DNA of 64,000 bases. It comes from Kordia sp. SMS9. Its GTDB lineage: Bacteria; Bacteroidota; Bacteroidia; Flavobacteriales; Flavobacteriaceae. Every line of letters starts with the position of its first letter. The first letter of the stretch is position 1. This document shows positions 53,950 through 62,413 of the stretch, piece after piece. The stretch is taken from positions 312,001 through 376,000 of the forward strand of contig NZ_CP031153.1 in the NCBI RefSeq assembly GCF_003352465.1, given 5' to 3'. Below the pieces are notes generated by a model. That model ran no database searches. It saw nothing but the letters and a program-made list of their open reading frames with translations, and was not told the DNA's origin. The translations under genes were made by a program, and so were the position numbers.

Positions 53950-55208
53950 CCGAATAAGTTTAATTGATTGCTCGTGGCTTGTCGAAACTTACTTTTAGAG
54001 TTTTGCAAAATGAATCCTTTGATTTTCTCGGGTTCCAAATCGCGACGCTCAAAATCGTTGGAATTACAGATGATGAAATACTTCGCTCGGTTCAATGCCA
54101 CGCCCAAACGCTTTAAATGTTCCCAATTGAGTTGACGAAATTTTCGCGCATGTAAAATTTTATACACCGATGTCATTCCCAAACCTGGCACACGCGCCAA
54201 CATGCCATTATCTGCACGATTTACATCTACAGGAAATTCGTGAATATTCCGCAATGCCCACGATAATTTTGGATCAATATCTAAGTCTAAATGTTGATGC
54301 GTTTCGTTGACAATTTCATGCACGTGAAAGCCGTAAAAGCGCATTAACCAATCGGTTTGATACAATCTATTTTCACGCAACATCGGCACTTCGCTTCCAA
54401 TTTGCGGCAAACGACTGTCGTAACTAATTGGCACATACCCCGAATAATACACACGTTTTAGATTGAACTTTTTATAGAAAAAATTAGAAGCCGTCATGAT
54501 TTGATAATCATTTTCGCCACTTGCGCCAATAATCATTTGTGTGCTTTGTCCCGCTGGCGCATATTTTGGCGTGCTTTTGATAATTTTTTTCTCTGCTTTG
54601 TATTGAATGATTTCATTTTTCACCTTTTTCATCGGTTTGATGAAATCTTCTCTATTTTTATCGGGAGCAAGTCGCTTCAAACCTTCTCGCGTAGGAATTT
54701 CGATATTAACACTCAATCGGTCTGCATACAAACCTGCTTCGCGCATCAATTCGTCAGAAGCACCTGGAATGGATTTTAAGTGAATGTAGCCGTTAAAGTT
54801 TTCTTCCAAGCGTAATTTTTTAGCGACAGACACCAAACGTTCCATCGTATAATCGGCATTTTTAAAGATTCCGGAACTTAAAAAAAGTCCTTCAATATAG
54901 TTTCTGCGGTAAAAATTAATTGTCAAATCGACTACTTCCTGCACTTTGAACGCGGCACGTTTAATGTCGTTACTTTTTCGCGTCACGCAATAGGCACAAT
55001 CAAAAATACAGTGATTCGTCAATAAAATTTTCAACAAGGACACGCAGCGACCATCTTCGGTATACGTATGGCAAATTCCCATGCCAGTTGCGTCGCCTAA
55101 TCCTTTGTTTTTATTCGTACGATTGCTTCCGCTAGAAGAACAAGACACATCGTATTTTGCGGCATCAGCCAGTATGTTTAGTTTTTCTTTAATTCGTTCA
55201 AAAGACAT
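53946..55208 (-). CDS. Putative DNA modification/repair radical SAM protein
   Basis: The 420-aa protein has the radical SAM cluster motif C-x3-C-x2-C in NHCIFDCAYCVTRKS (about residues 70-84), a TIM-barrel body with ERLVSVAKKL and KSIPGASDELMREAG, and a C-terminal helix-hairpin-helix stretch (MLARVPGLGMTSVYKIL) that would bind DNA. A CSSSGSNRTNKNKG segment near residue 22 is family-typical. This is the TIGR03916 family. Cotranscribed with TIGR03915; possibly repairs a photoproduct or installs a modification, by analogy to spore photoproduct lyase. Confidence 0.9.
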   Translation of the reverse strand: MSFERIKEKLNILADAAKYDVSCSSSGSNRTNKNKGLGDATGMGICHTYTEDGRCVSLLKILLTNHCIFDCAYCVTRKSNDIKRAAFKVQEVVDLTINFYRRNYIEGLFLSSGIFKNADYTMERLVSVAKKLRLEENFNGYIHLKSIPGASDELMREAGLYADRLSVNIEIPTREGLKRLAPDKNREDFIKPMKKVKNEIIQYKAEKKIIKSTPKYAPAGQSTQMIIGASGENDYQIMTASNFFYKKFNLKRVYYSGYVPISYDSRLPQIGSEVPMLRENRLYQTDWLMRFYGFHVHEIVNETHQHLDLDIDPKLSWALRNIHEFPVDVNRADNGMLARVPGLGMTSVYKILHARKFRQLNWEHLKRLGVALNRAKYFIICNSNDFERRDLEPEKIKGFILQNSKSKFRQATSNQLNLFG

Positions 55209-55615
55209 GAAAAGTTTTGTATAAGTATTGGGTTTTATTAAAATCTACGATACACAAATATAACATTTTACAGATGTTTTTAAAACATTTGTGGGAATTT
55301 TTTCTGTTAAATGTTTCAAATACGTCTTTTCTGAAAAAAGAAACTCATCATATGAATATAACTTAGACTATTTCACAATCACTTTTGTATGACTGGACAT
55401 AATTCATACACCAAAAAGGAACTTTCGTTCCTAAAAATTTGATGCTCATGCTCTTTTTTTCGAATTACATCTGCTGTTTTTACAACTTTAAGCTATAAAT
55501 CAAAACAAATAGTTCGATTAAGTAGCTACAAGCGTTTGTTCTTGATTTAGGAGGCGGAATCTGAAAAGCCTGAATGAATAGAGTAAGAAATTAAATAACC
55601 AAAAAACAAGAACTC
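55209..55615. other. 407-bp gap before the secreted island, no gene seen
   Basis: AT-rich, divergent between the radical SAM gene and the fibre-like gene, so it must hold both promoters. A small hairpin AGGAAC-TTTC-GTTCCT lies at 55417-55432. No ORF stands out. Confidence 0.5.
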
Positions 55616-56677
55616 ATGAAAAATTTAAACGTAAATCAACAAAAACAGGCACAGACATTGTCTATGGCAAAATCTACAGTCATCGTACTCATTACAATGA
55701 TGATGACCATTTTTTGTACCAATTCAGTTACTGCACAAACTTGGAGTAATTTAGGAGATGGAGAATACTTAGATCGTTGGACTATTAACGATGATAATTC
55801 AGATCATTGGTCACAATTACGATTACAAGTAGGTACTACTCAAGCTTGGAACATATTGAGCGAAGGATCCTTAAAATGGAGTTATGATACCAGTGCAAAT
55901 CACTCAAATTTAGGTTACAGAAAAATGTCGTTAACTACCGATGGAAAATTAGGAATTGGAGATTTTGATCCTGTAATACATTTGGCAATTGGTGATAGCG
56001 ACACTGGATTTAACCAAAATGGAGATGGAGAATTGGGAATTTACACAAACAATATAGAAAGAATTAGAATTGACAATTATGGTTTTGTGGGTATTGGAAC
56101 TGTAGAACCAACAGAGAAACTTCAAGTATATGGTAATATCAGATTACAGGGAAATCTTGATATTGAACACAATAAAAGTATTAAATCAGAAGGTATTATG
56201 CATATTCAAGCTGATGATGATAATACTGGCGATGGTATTATCCACTTCAAAGCAGGACCTGATACAAGAATGACCTTGGCGGACAGCGGAAAGTTGGGAA
56301 TCGGTACCACAAATATGCCTAATACTGTTGGAGGAGCCGATGTAAGTGCTTATAAACTTTATGTACAAGGAGGCGTATTAACAGAAGAAGTACGCGTACG
56401 CACGGGATGGGCAGATTATGTGTTTGCTGATGATTATCAATTACTTTCGATTAAAGAAGTAGAAAACTTCATCAAAGAAAACAAACATTTACCAAATGTT
56501 CCATCTGCAAAAACTGTTGAAGAAGAAGGACTAGAATTAGGCGATATTACAAGAATTCAACAAGAAAAAATTGAAGAATTAATGCTGTACATCATTGAGC
56601 AACAGAAACAAATTGATGCATTAAAACTGTCTATTGATGGCTTGATAAGAAGAAATAAAAACAGCACTAAAAATTAA
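55616..56677 (+). CDS. Secreted tail-fibre-like / surface protein
   Basis: The 353-aa protein has an atypical, long N-terminus and signal helix (STVIVLITMMMTIFCTN, about residues 20-38). The middle has repeats of short beta units (KLGIGDFDPVIHLAIGD, GFVGIGTVEPTEKLQVYGN, KLGIGTTNM) as in fibre proteins that form beta-helices. The end carries the coiled coil WADYVFADDYQLLSIKEVE, then LPNVPSAKTVEEEGLELGD, typical of Bacteroidota fibre-like proteins with an S74-like tail. The next gene starts 5 nt later, so the two are an operon. Likely forms a surface appendage or adhesin. Confidence 0.75.
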   Translation: MKNLNVNQQKQAQTLSMAKSTVIVLITMMMTIFCTNSVTAQTWSNLGDGEYLDRWTINDDNSDHWSQLRLQVGTTQAWNILSEGSLKWSYDTSANHSNLGYRKMSLTTDGKLGIGDFDPVIHLAIGDSDTGFNQNGDGELGIYTNNIERIRIDNYGFVGIGTVEPTEKLQVYGNIRLQGNLDIEHNKSIKSEGIMHIQADDDNTGDGIIHFKAGPDTRMTLADSGKLGIGTTNMPNTVGGADVSAYKLYVQGGVLTEEVRVRTGWADYVFADDYQLLSIKEVENFIKENKHLPNVPSAKTVEEEGLELGDITRIQQEKIEELMLYIIEQQKQIDALKLSIDGLIRRNKNSTKN

Positions 56678-56682
56678 ATTTT

Positions 56683-58482
56683 ATGAAACTAAAAATATAT
56701 AGTTGCTGTTTCTTCTTATGTTGTATGTTCTTCTCCATGTTAGGACAGGAAAGTATCATTTACAGTAAGGTTCAGCAAGAAAAAAACAAAGGAAAAGTAT
56801 TTAATAGCGTAAAGATTTTTTCTTCAAGCAAGTTAAATACAGATGTGTTGAGAAGTTTTAAAAATAAAGAAGAAGTCTACTTTTTTAGTTATGACAATTC
56901 TATCCTTAAAACTAAAAAGAAAACCATATCAATCGACATTCCTATGGGAAGCACAAAAATGAGTTTGGAACTTATAGAAGTTGACAATTCGTTTTACGAT
57001 TATACGATTACGACAGGTAGCGGAAAAATAATTTCTGCAAACAGAAGTAATAAACATTATCAAGGAATTGTAAAAGGCAATCCTAATAGTTTGGCTGCTG
57101 TCAGTTTCTTTAAAGACGATGTTATGGGCATTGTAAGTACAGAAAAAGGAAACTTTAACATCGTTAAAATAAATGATATAGGACAATACATGATATATAA
57201 CGATTTAAATCTCAAAGAACGTCCAGAGTTTGAATGTTCGGCAATTGATGATAAAAAGTTTAAAGGATACGATCCAAACGTATTATCACGAAAAGGCAAA
57301 ACTATGAAATCAGCCAATACGCCTTGTGTGGATTTGTATTATGAAACAAAATATGATATGTTTCAGAATCTTGGTAGCATCACAGCCGTTGAAAACTATG
57401 TCTGTGGATTACATAATCAAGTTGCTGTATTGTATTTGAATGAAAATATTCCAACAAAAATTTCTGAAATTAGAGTTTGGGATATAAGTGATCCGTATAC
57501 GGGAACAAACCCGCGTGATTTACTTTATGAATTTAGAAATAGTTCGTATCAATTTAGCGGAGATTTAGGGCAATTGTTAACGTTTGATAACATAGGAGGC
57601 GGAATTGCCTTTGTAAACACCTTATGTAATAGTATTTACAATGTATCTGTGTCTGGCAGTCTCAGTAATACAATAACCAATATTCCTAATTACAGCTGGA
57701 ATGTATATGTCGTTGCCCACGAATTTGGTCATTCATTTGGTTCAGGACATACACATGCTTGTATATGGAATGGAAATAATACGCCTATTGACGGATGTGG
57801 AACTGTTTCAGGCTGTGTTGACCCTGGAATTCCCTCAGGTGGAGGAACCATCATGAGTTATTGCCATTTGCAAAGTGGTGTCGGCATCAATTTTTCTTTA
57901 GGATTTGGATTGCAACCTGGTAATGTGATGCGCAATAATGTTTCAAATGCTAGTTGTGTAAATTATTGTTGTCCCATTGATGAAATAGTTACAACCGATC
58001 TTTCCAACAGCACAGACGAAGTACAAGCGTCACAAACGATTACCGCGACAAATACAGTTTATTTTGGCGGAACTGCCATATACCATGCTGGACAAGAAGT
58101 GCTATTGCAAGACGACTTTAGTGCCTTGAGTGGTGCTACTTTTAGAGCGTATATTGAAGGTTGTACAGATTCATTTGCAAGCAGATCAGCTACGGATGCG
58201 CTCACTTTTTCAGATGAAATCAGTAAGGATGAAACTTCGGAAGAAATACAGCAAATGTACATTGCTCCCAATCCAAACCGAGGTGCATTTTCTGTGTATT
58301 TTGAAGAAGAAGAAAGCGGAATATTACAAATCTTAGATTTCAAAGGCGAACTTATACAAACTTTGGAATTTGAAAAAACTACCAAACTTTCTGTAGATAT
58401 TCAGCAAAATCTTCCAGGTATGTATTTTGTAAAAGTCCGAACAGCGTCAAAAACTTTTATAGAAAAAGTGATCAAAAAGTAA
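56683..58482 (+). CDS. Secreted reprolysin-type zinc metalloprotease with T9SS type A sorting domain
   Basis: The 599-aa protein has a signal peptide (about residues 1-21), a pro-region, and a zinc protease domain with HEFGHSFGSGHTHAC near residue 346 (HExxHxxGxxH, met-zincin) followed by an SGGGTIMSYCH Met-turn. A Cys-rich part precedes a segment TATNTVYFGGTAIYHAGQ that often sits before sorting domains in Bacteroidota. The last 75 residues are T9SS type A (APNPNRGAFSVYF ... FVKVRTASKTFIEKVIKK). It is exported through type IX and likely degrades extracellular proteins or peptides. Confidence 0.92.
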   Translation: MKLKIYSCCFFLCCMFFSMLGQESIIYSKVQQEKNKGKVFNSVKIFSSSKLNTDVLRSFKNKEEVYFFSYDNSILKTKKKTISIDIPMGSTKMSLELIEVDNSFYDYTITTGSGKIISANRSNKHYQGIVKGNPNSLAAVSFFKDDVMGIVSTEKGNFNIVKINDIGQYMIYNDLNLKERPEFECSAIDDKKFKGYDPNVLSRKGKTMKSANTPCVDLYYETKYDMFQNLGSITAVENYVCGLHNQVAVLYLNENIPTKISEIRVWDISDPYTGTNPRDLLYEFRNSSYQFSGDLGQLLTFDNIGGGIAFVNTLCNSIYNVSVSGSLSNTITNIPNYSWNVYVVAHEFGHSFGSGHTHACIWNGNNTPIDGCGTVSGCVDPGIPSGGGTIMSYCHLQSGVGINFSLGFGLQPGNVMRNNVSNASCVNYCCPIDEIVTTDLSNSTDEVQASQTITATNTVYFGGTAIYHAGQEVLLQDDFSALSGATFRAYIEGCTDSFASRSATDALTFSDEISKDETSEEIQQMYIAPNPNRGAFSVYFEEEESGILQILDFKGELIQTLEFEKTTKLSVDIQQNLPGMYFVKVRTASKTFIEKVIKK

Positions 58483-58506
58483 TTTACATACTTCATAAAT
58501 ACAAAC

Positions 58507-58550
58507 AAAGATTGTCTAAAGAGTAACACTCATTAGACAATCTTTAGTTT
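58507..58550. terminator. Intrinsic terminator between convergent genes
   Basis: AAAGATTGTCTAA (58507-58519) pairs perfectly with TTAGACAATCTTT (58533-58545) across 13 nt, followed by AGTTTT. It ends the metalloprotease transcript; the GG-leader gene comes from the other side. Confidence 0.9.
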
Positions 58551-58553
58551 TAT

Positions 58554-58721
58554 CTATAAAAATACACATATTCTGTTGATACATCTCGAAGCACGGTCAA
58601 TGAAGAAACAATCTCTACGATCTACACATCCTATTGGAAATTGAATTCCACCTTGAATGCCTTTTTGTGCTTCTTTCTTTAATTCTTGAACACCTTCTAA
58701 GTTTAAAATTGATTTTAGCAT
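58554..58721 (-). CDS. Double-glycine leader peptide, bacteriocin/pheromone-like (55 aa)
   Basis: The 55-aa product has a leader MLKSILNLEGVQELKKEAQK and a Gly-Gly site at 24-25 (GIQGG). This is the ComC/bacteriocin-type leader recognised by peptidase-containing ABC exporters, and many Bacteroidota short peptides start MLKxILNLxG. The released peptide would be IQFPIGC onward: 30 residues, four Cys (32, 38, 47, 52), two Asp-Arg pairs, so two disulfides are likely. The exporter is not in this window. It lies beside a RICIN-like secreted gene and a T9SS protease, an accessory-looking region. Confidence 0.8.
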   Translation of the reverse strand: MLKSILNLEGVQELKKEAQKGIQGGIQFPIGCVDRRDCFFIDRASRCINRICVFL

Positions 58722-58843
58722 GATATAGGTTTTTAAAGTTATCCTCTAAAGTATTGTTTTAAACGCTGAATCCTTTACGGGAAAACCATAATTAATCTGC
58801 TGACTTATGGGTGATTATATTCAATAAAGATCATATTTGAGTG

Positions 58844-58915
58844 TTATGCTCCTTTTTTAACAACGTTTTTAAAGCTTTCTTTCACGTTGTAGTTTAGCTC
58901 GTGTAAAACATTCAT
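58844..58915 (-). CDS. Possible micro-ORF (23 aa), amphipathic
   Basis: A 23-aa frame, MNVLHELNYNVKESFKNVVKK and GA, between the RICIN-like gene and the GG-leader gene on the same strand. It would form an amphipathic helix and starts 11 nt after the end of the lectin's alternative frame. No family is known and such short ORFs occur by chance. Confidence 0.25.
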   Translation of the reverse strand: MNVLHELNYNVKESFKNVVKKGA

Positions 58916-58925
58916 ATTTGGCAAA

Positions 58926-59740
58926 TTACATCACTAAAAAACTTCCACTATAAACATAAATTTTTGCTTCTTTCTGTTTCGCATGTTGGGCATAGGTTTG
59001 TTGAGTAGTATGGTTGGCAAAACTCTTCGTATTAAAAACGTTTTCCCACAAATTGATGGCTTTTTAGGATTGAAAGAAAGCCCTTTTTTGTTTGCCGCGA
59101 CCAATTGTTGAGGAAAGAAATAAATACGTTGTCCGTTTCTAGGCTTAATACCTTCAATCGTAATTTCACCTGTATTGCGTACATACGCCATTGCTATTTT
59201 TCCACCGTGTCTTGGTCGAAACGCATTGATATTGGTATTTCTTGGCAGTCCTTTATTTACGACTACCTCAGCAGGTTTCCATGTGATTCGTGAAGTTAAT
59301 GCTCTGGCTTGTACCAAATCTGTTTGATTGTTTTCACTGGCAATTCCTATAAATAATAAAGAAACTTTATTTTGTAGTAACACGCTTCCTCCTTGAAGCT
59401 GTACAATTCTCCAAAGTGCGCCGCTGCCAGGTGTATCCGTTTGTCTAACACGTGAACCTATATTTGTTTTCCCATAAGAAGCCAAATACATTTTAGAAGC
59501 TTTGTTCTGTATTTTGTAAAGTCCATTGTCATTTGGAATGAATTTCCAGTGTCCACCAATAAGAACTCTTTGTTTCGCAACCATGATGTCTCCAGCTTCC
59601 ATCTTACCACCATTCCCTATGAAGGTATCACTTTTTCCGTTTTGCAGCGTGTACCAAGTATTAGGTTTAATGGTGGTTTGTGCTTGAACAATGAACGTAA
59701 TGCACATAAAAAGTGTCAAAAGAGATATATTTTTTTTCAT
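58926..59740 (-). pseudogene. Secreted RICIN-like beta-trefoil protein, probable frameshift near the 3' end
   Basis: The frame from 59740 encodes a signal peptide (MKKNISLLTLFMCITFIVQ) and a beta-trefoil-like body (NTWYTLQNGKSDTFIG, GLYKIQNKASKMYLA, LWRIVQLQGG). It stops at 58934 after a Lys/Arg-rich, unnatural-looking tail. Shifting frame by one base at the T5 run 59061-59065 gives a far more protein-like end: AINLWENVFNTKSFANHTT, then AKQKEAKIYVYSGSF, stopping at 58926. I infer a one-base deletion in a homopolymer (A6 to A5 on the coding strand). It could be a true mutation, a variable site or a sequencing error. The uninterrupted protein would be about 271 aa. Confidence 0.6.
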
Positions 59741-60008
59741 ACAATAGTTTTGAGTTAAATAGCTTATTTAATAAATAGAATCCGTTTTTTTTATCTTTTT
59801 AAAGATACTTAAATTATTGAATTACTGTGCAACCCTAAGAAATAGCAATGGTATTTTCCTTAAAGATTATGTGAAACTTGTTTGGAAAAATTTGCACAGG
59901 AATGATCTTCTGAATAACACTCAAAAAACACTTAGTAAAAAATAAAATGTACCTTTTTTGCGACATTTTTCAAAAACGAGAGTTATAACTATAAACTAAC
60001 AACACATT

Positions 60009-60545
60009 TTGAACCAATCAGAATTAATAAAAGCATGCCAACAACATAATTTGAAAGCACAAATGCAAGTGTATCAGCAATACAAGAATATGCTGTACAA
60101 TACAAGCTTTCGGATTGTGAAGAATCAACATGATGCACAAGATGTCGTGCACGATGCTTTTATGAAAGCGTTTCAGAATATTTCGAAGTTAGAAAAAGAT
60201 CTTAACCTAGGCGCCTGGTTAAAACGGATTGTCATCAATTGTTCTTTAGATTTTTTACGGAAGAAAAAGAAATTAGGTTGGTTGCAAGACGTCACAGAAT
60301 TTCTCGAAGAGGAAGAAGACACAAATGCATACGAAGACATTTCTTTTCAAATTGAAGAAGTCAAAAAAGCACTGAACGGACTGAAAGAAAAATACCGAAT
60401 TATTATTGTGTTGTACTTGATTGAAGACTATTCGCATAAAGAAATAGCACAACAATTAGGGGTAAATGAAAGCACGGTACGAAATCAATATAGACGCGGA
60501 AAACGGCTTTTACAACAGCAATTTCAAAACAAAATAACATCATGA
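60009..60545 (+). CDS. ECF RNA polymerase sigma factor
   Basis: The 178-aa protein starts at TTG (NQSELIKACQQHNLKAQ follows). Region 2 has NMLYNTSFRIVKNQHDAQDVVHDAFMKAF, split by normal spacing, and region 4 has YSHKEIAQQLGVNESTVRNQYRRGKRLL. This is the ECF type without a dedicated anti-sigma domain attached. The next gene overlaps by 4 nt (ATGA) and encodes a membrane protein, so it is probably the partner that holds the sigma factor inactive until a signal arrives. Confidence 0.93.
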   Translation: MNQSELIKACQQHNLKAQMQVYQQYKNMLYNTSFRIVKNQHDAQDVVHDAFMKAFQNISKLEKDLNLGAWLKRIVINCSLDFLRKKKKLGWLQDVTEFLEEEEDTNAYEDISFQIEEVKKALNGLKEKYRIIIVLYLIEDYSHKEIAQQLGVNESTVRNQYRRGKRLLQQQFQNKITS

Positions 60546-61165
60546 GTTTGGAAAAATTTATTAAGCAGCATCAAGAAGCATTTGACGATCAACAAATGCC
60601 CGAAAACGCAGCATTCGATTTTGAAGCTCGATTGAAAAAGGAGTTGCATACAAGTAATCGTGTAAAACGACTGAAAACGATTCGATATGTTTCTATGGCA
60701 GCGACTTTGGTTCTTTTATTAAGTGTTGGATATTTCTATGTAGATCAACAAAAAAAGCTAGAAATCAGAGACAATCTCGTGTTGGCTTTGGAAGAAGAGC
60801 AAACTAACAGTTCGCGCTTACAGACTATTTACGAAATTGAAGATAATGTACAATATCAAAAAGAAGACGAAAAAATACTCCATGCTTTTTTTAAAATTTT
60901 AAAAGAAGATTCAGATGCAAATTCAAAAGTAGCTGTCATTGAAGCATTGTTAAAATTTCCAGACAATCCACAAGTACGCAGCAGTTTAATTGATGCTTTA
61001 GGAGCTGAAAAAGAACCTTTGGTGCAACTTAAATTGATAAAGTCGATTGCCACTTTACGAGAACAGCGTGCCAAAGCACCTTTGCAAAAAATTATAGATA
61101 ATAAAGAATCGCTGCCTTTGGTAAAAGGAAATGCTTCCGAGCTATTAGCGATGTTAAATCAATAA
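60542..61165 (+). CDS. Membrane protein with HEAT-like repeats, probable anti-sigma partner
   Basis: The 207-aa protein has a cytoplasmic start (about residues 1-45, with FDFEARLKKELHTSNR), one membrane helix (about 50-67) and an outer helical part. The latter reads like HEAT repeats: HAFFKILKEDSDANSKVAVIEALLKFPDNPQVRSS, in pieces, and APLQKIIDNKESLPLVKGNA. There is no classical zinc-type anti-sigma domain. Coupling to the sigma gene suggests an anti-sigma role with a HEAT sensor, a less usual architecture. Confidence 0.7.
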   Translation: MSLEKFIKQHQEAFDDQQMPENAAFDFEARLKKELHTSNRVKRLKTIRYVSMAATLVLLLSVGYFYVDQQKKLEIRDNLVLALEEEQTNSSRLQTIYEIEDNVQYQKEDEKILHAFFKILKEDSDANSKVAVIEALLKFPDNPQVRSSLIDALGAEKEPLVQLKLIKSIATLREQRAKAPLQKIIDNKESLPLVKGNASELLAMLNQ

Positions 61166-61178
61166 AAAAACGAACAAG

Positions 61179-62129
61179 ATGAAAAAAATAGTAACCCTAT
61201 TGACACTTTTTTCACTACTAGGTGTCTGCCATGCACAAGAAAGCGAAAAGCGAATCAAATTCAACAAAGGAACCTTAAAAATCTGTAGTACTTCACATAT
61301 GACGATCAAAGGGTATGATGGAAATGAAGTCATCATTAAAAGTTTGAACAATACGAATCATTTTGTCTTTCGCAATAACTTTATTAGCAAGAACAAAGAC
61401 TCTGTAAGATTCTATAGATCAACGGATTCCGCAACAACGAAAGGATATACTTTTATTACAAATCAATTAGATGAGATAAATCTTGAAAAAGGATTGAAAC
61501 CATTAGGAAGTAAATCGACAAATCCAGCCGACAATTTGTACTTGGATATCACCCAAAAGTCAGGAGAATTGATTATTCGTGATTACCAATACAAAGACTC
61601 TGGTCAAAATAGTGTAATCGTAGCTTCAAGTTTTACTTCGCACAGTAATAAATATGAATTGTTAGTCCCAAATTCTGTAAAACTCCTTTGGAATACAGAA
61701 AATTGCACCAAAAAGAACTCAAACACCTTTTATTTTAGAACCAATTCAACTCCTTGGGAATTGTCTGATTTTACAGGAGAAGTAGAAATTTCCACTTCGT
61801 ATAATTCTATTAACCTCACCAATGTGACCGGACCTGTAATTGCGAATACTATTGGTGGAAATATCAAAGTAGTTTTTGAAAATAGTGCGCCTTCTAAACT
61901 ATACTCATTGGTCAGTAATGACGGCTATATTGATGTAACCTTACCCGAAAATGCCAATCTAAAAGTTGACGCTACTGGATATCGTATTCTGAGTGATATT
62001 GATTTCAAAATCATCACAGAAACCATTACAAATGCTTCAAAAAGCATGCAATTGCAGTTAAATGCTGGACGTACAAAAATGAAGTTAGATGCAGGTTCAG
62101 GAAGTGTCTATTTGAGAAAACGCGAGTAG
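61179..62129 (+). CDS. Secreted DUF4097-like beta-helical protein
   Basis: The 316-aa protein has a signal peptide ending HAQESE (about residue 20). The body consists of short strands with repeated Ser/Asn/Thr, such as LSDFTGEVEISTSYNSINLTN and GPVIANTIGGNIKVVFEN, similar to the DUF4097 adhesin-like family. It follows the sigma factor and its membrane partner, a pattern where DUF4097 proteins are common. Likely expressed under this sigma factor; function unknown. A terminator follows at 62163. Confidence 0.75.
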   Translation: MKKIVTLLTLFSLLGVCHAQESEKRIKFNKGTLKICSTSHMTIKGYDGNEVIIKSLNNTNHFVFRNNFISKNKDSVRFYRSTDSATTKGYTFITNQLDEINLEKGLKPLGSKSTNPADNLYLDITQKSGELIIRDYQYKDSGQNSVIVASSFTSHSNKYELLVPNSVKLLWNTENCTKKNSNTFYFRTNSTPWELSDFTGEVEISTSYNSINLTNVTGPVIANTIGGNIKVVFENSAPSKLYSLVSNDGYIDVTLPENANLKVDATGYRILSDIDFKIITETITNASKSMQLQLNAGRTKMKLDAGSGSVYLRKRE

Positions 62130-62162
62130 TTCACTGAAAACCTAACTATTACACAAACTTAA

Positions 62163-62190
62163 AAAAGCTTCACTCTTCAGTGGAGCTTTT
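62163..62190 (+). terminator. Intrinsic terminator of the sigma factor operon
   Basis: AAAAGCTTCACT (62163-62174) pairs with AGTGGAGCTTTT (62179-62190) with one wobble pair and a 4-nt loop. Confidence 0.85.
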
Positions 62191-62213
62191 GTCGTTTTTA
62201 TAGATTTGGTATT

Positions 62214-62375
62214 ATACCAATTTACATTTAAAATGGTGTTTTGGATACGAAGTTGCTTTGGCTGTATAGAATGCTGTGAATGGTTTGCATAGCCGTAGCT
62301 ACGGAAAGTATTCGCAAAGAACTAAACTGCCAAATGAACGAGTTTATAAACATCATTTCATGTGTAAATTGGTAT
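62214..62375 (+). mobile_element. 162-bp MITE-like palindromic element, copy 2
   Basis: The ends are perfect 13-bp inverted repeats, ATACCAATTTACA (62214-62226) and TGTAAATTGGTAT (62363-62375). Gap-free alignment by eye to the reversed 19185-19346 segment shows a shared core, with the same GCATAGCCGTAGCTA and CCAAATGAACGAGTTTATA. It has no ORF. No clear target duplication is seen next to the ends. Confidence 0.8.
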
Positions 62376-62413
62376 TAGAGTATATTTAAGGAAATATTCC
62401 TTGAATTCAACCT

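Noticed and set aside
55417..55432. Small hairpin AGGAAC-TTTC-GTTCCT as a terminator
   Set aside because: It lies in a divergent gap where no transcript ends, and has no adjacent T run of useful length.
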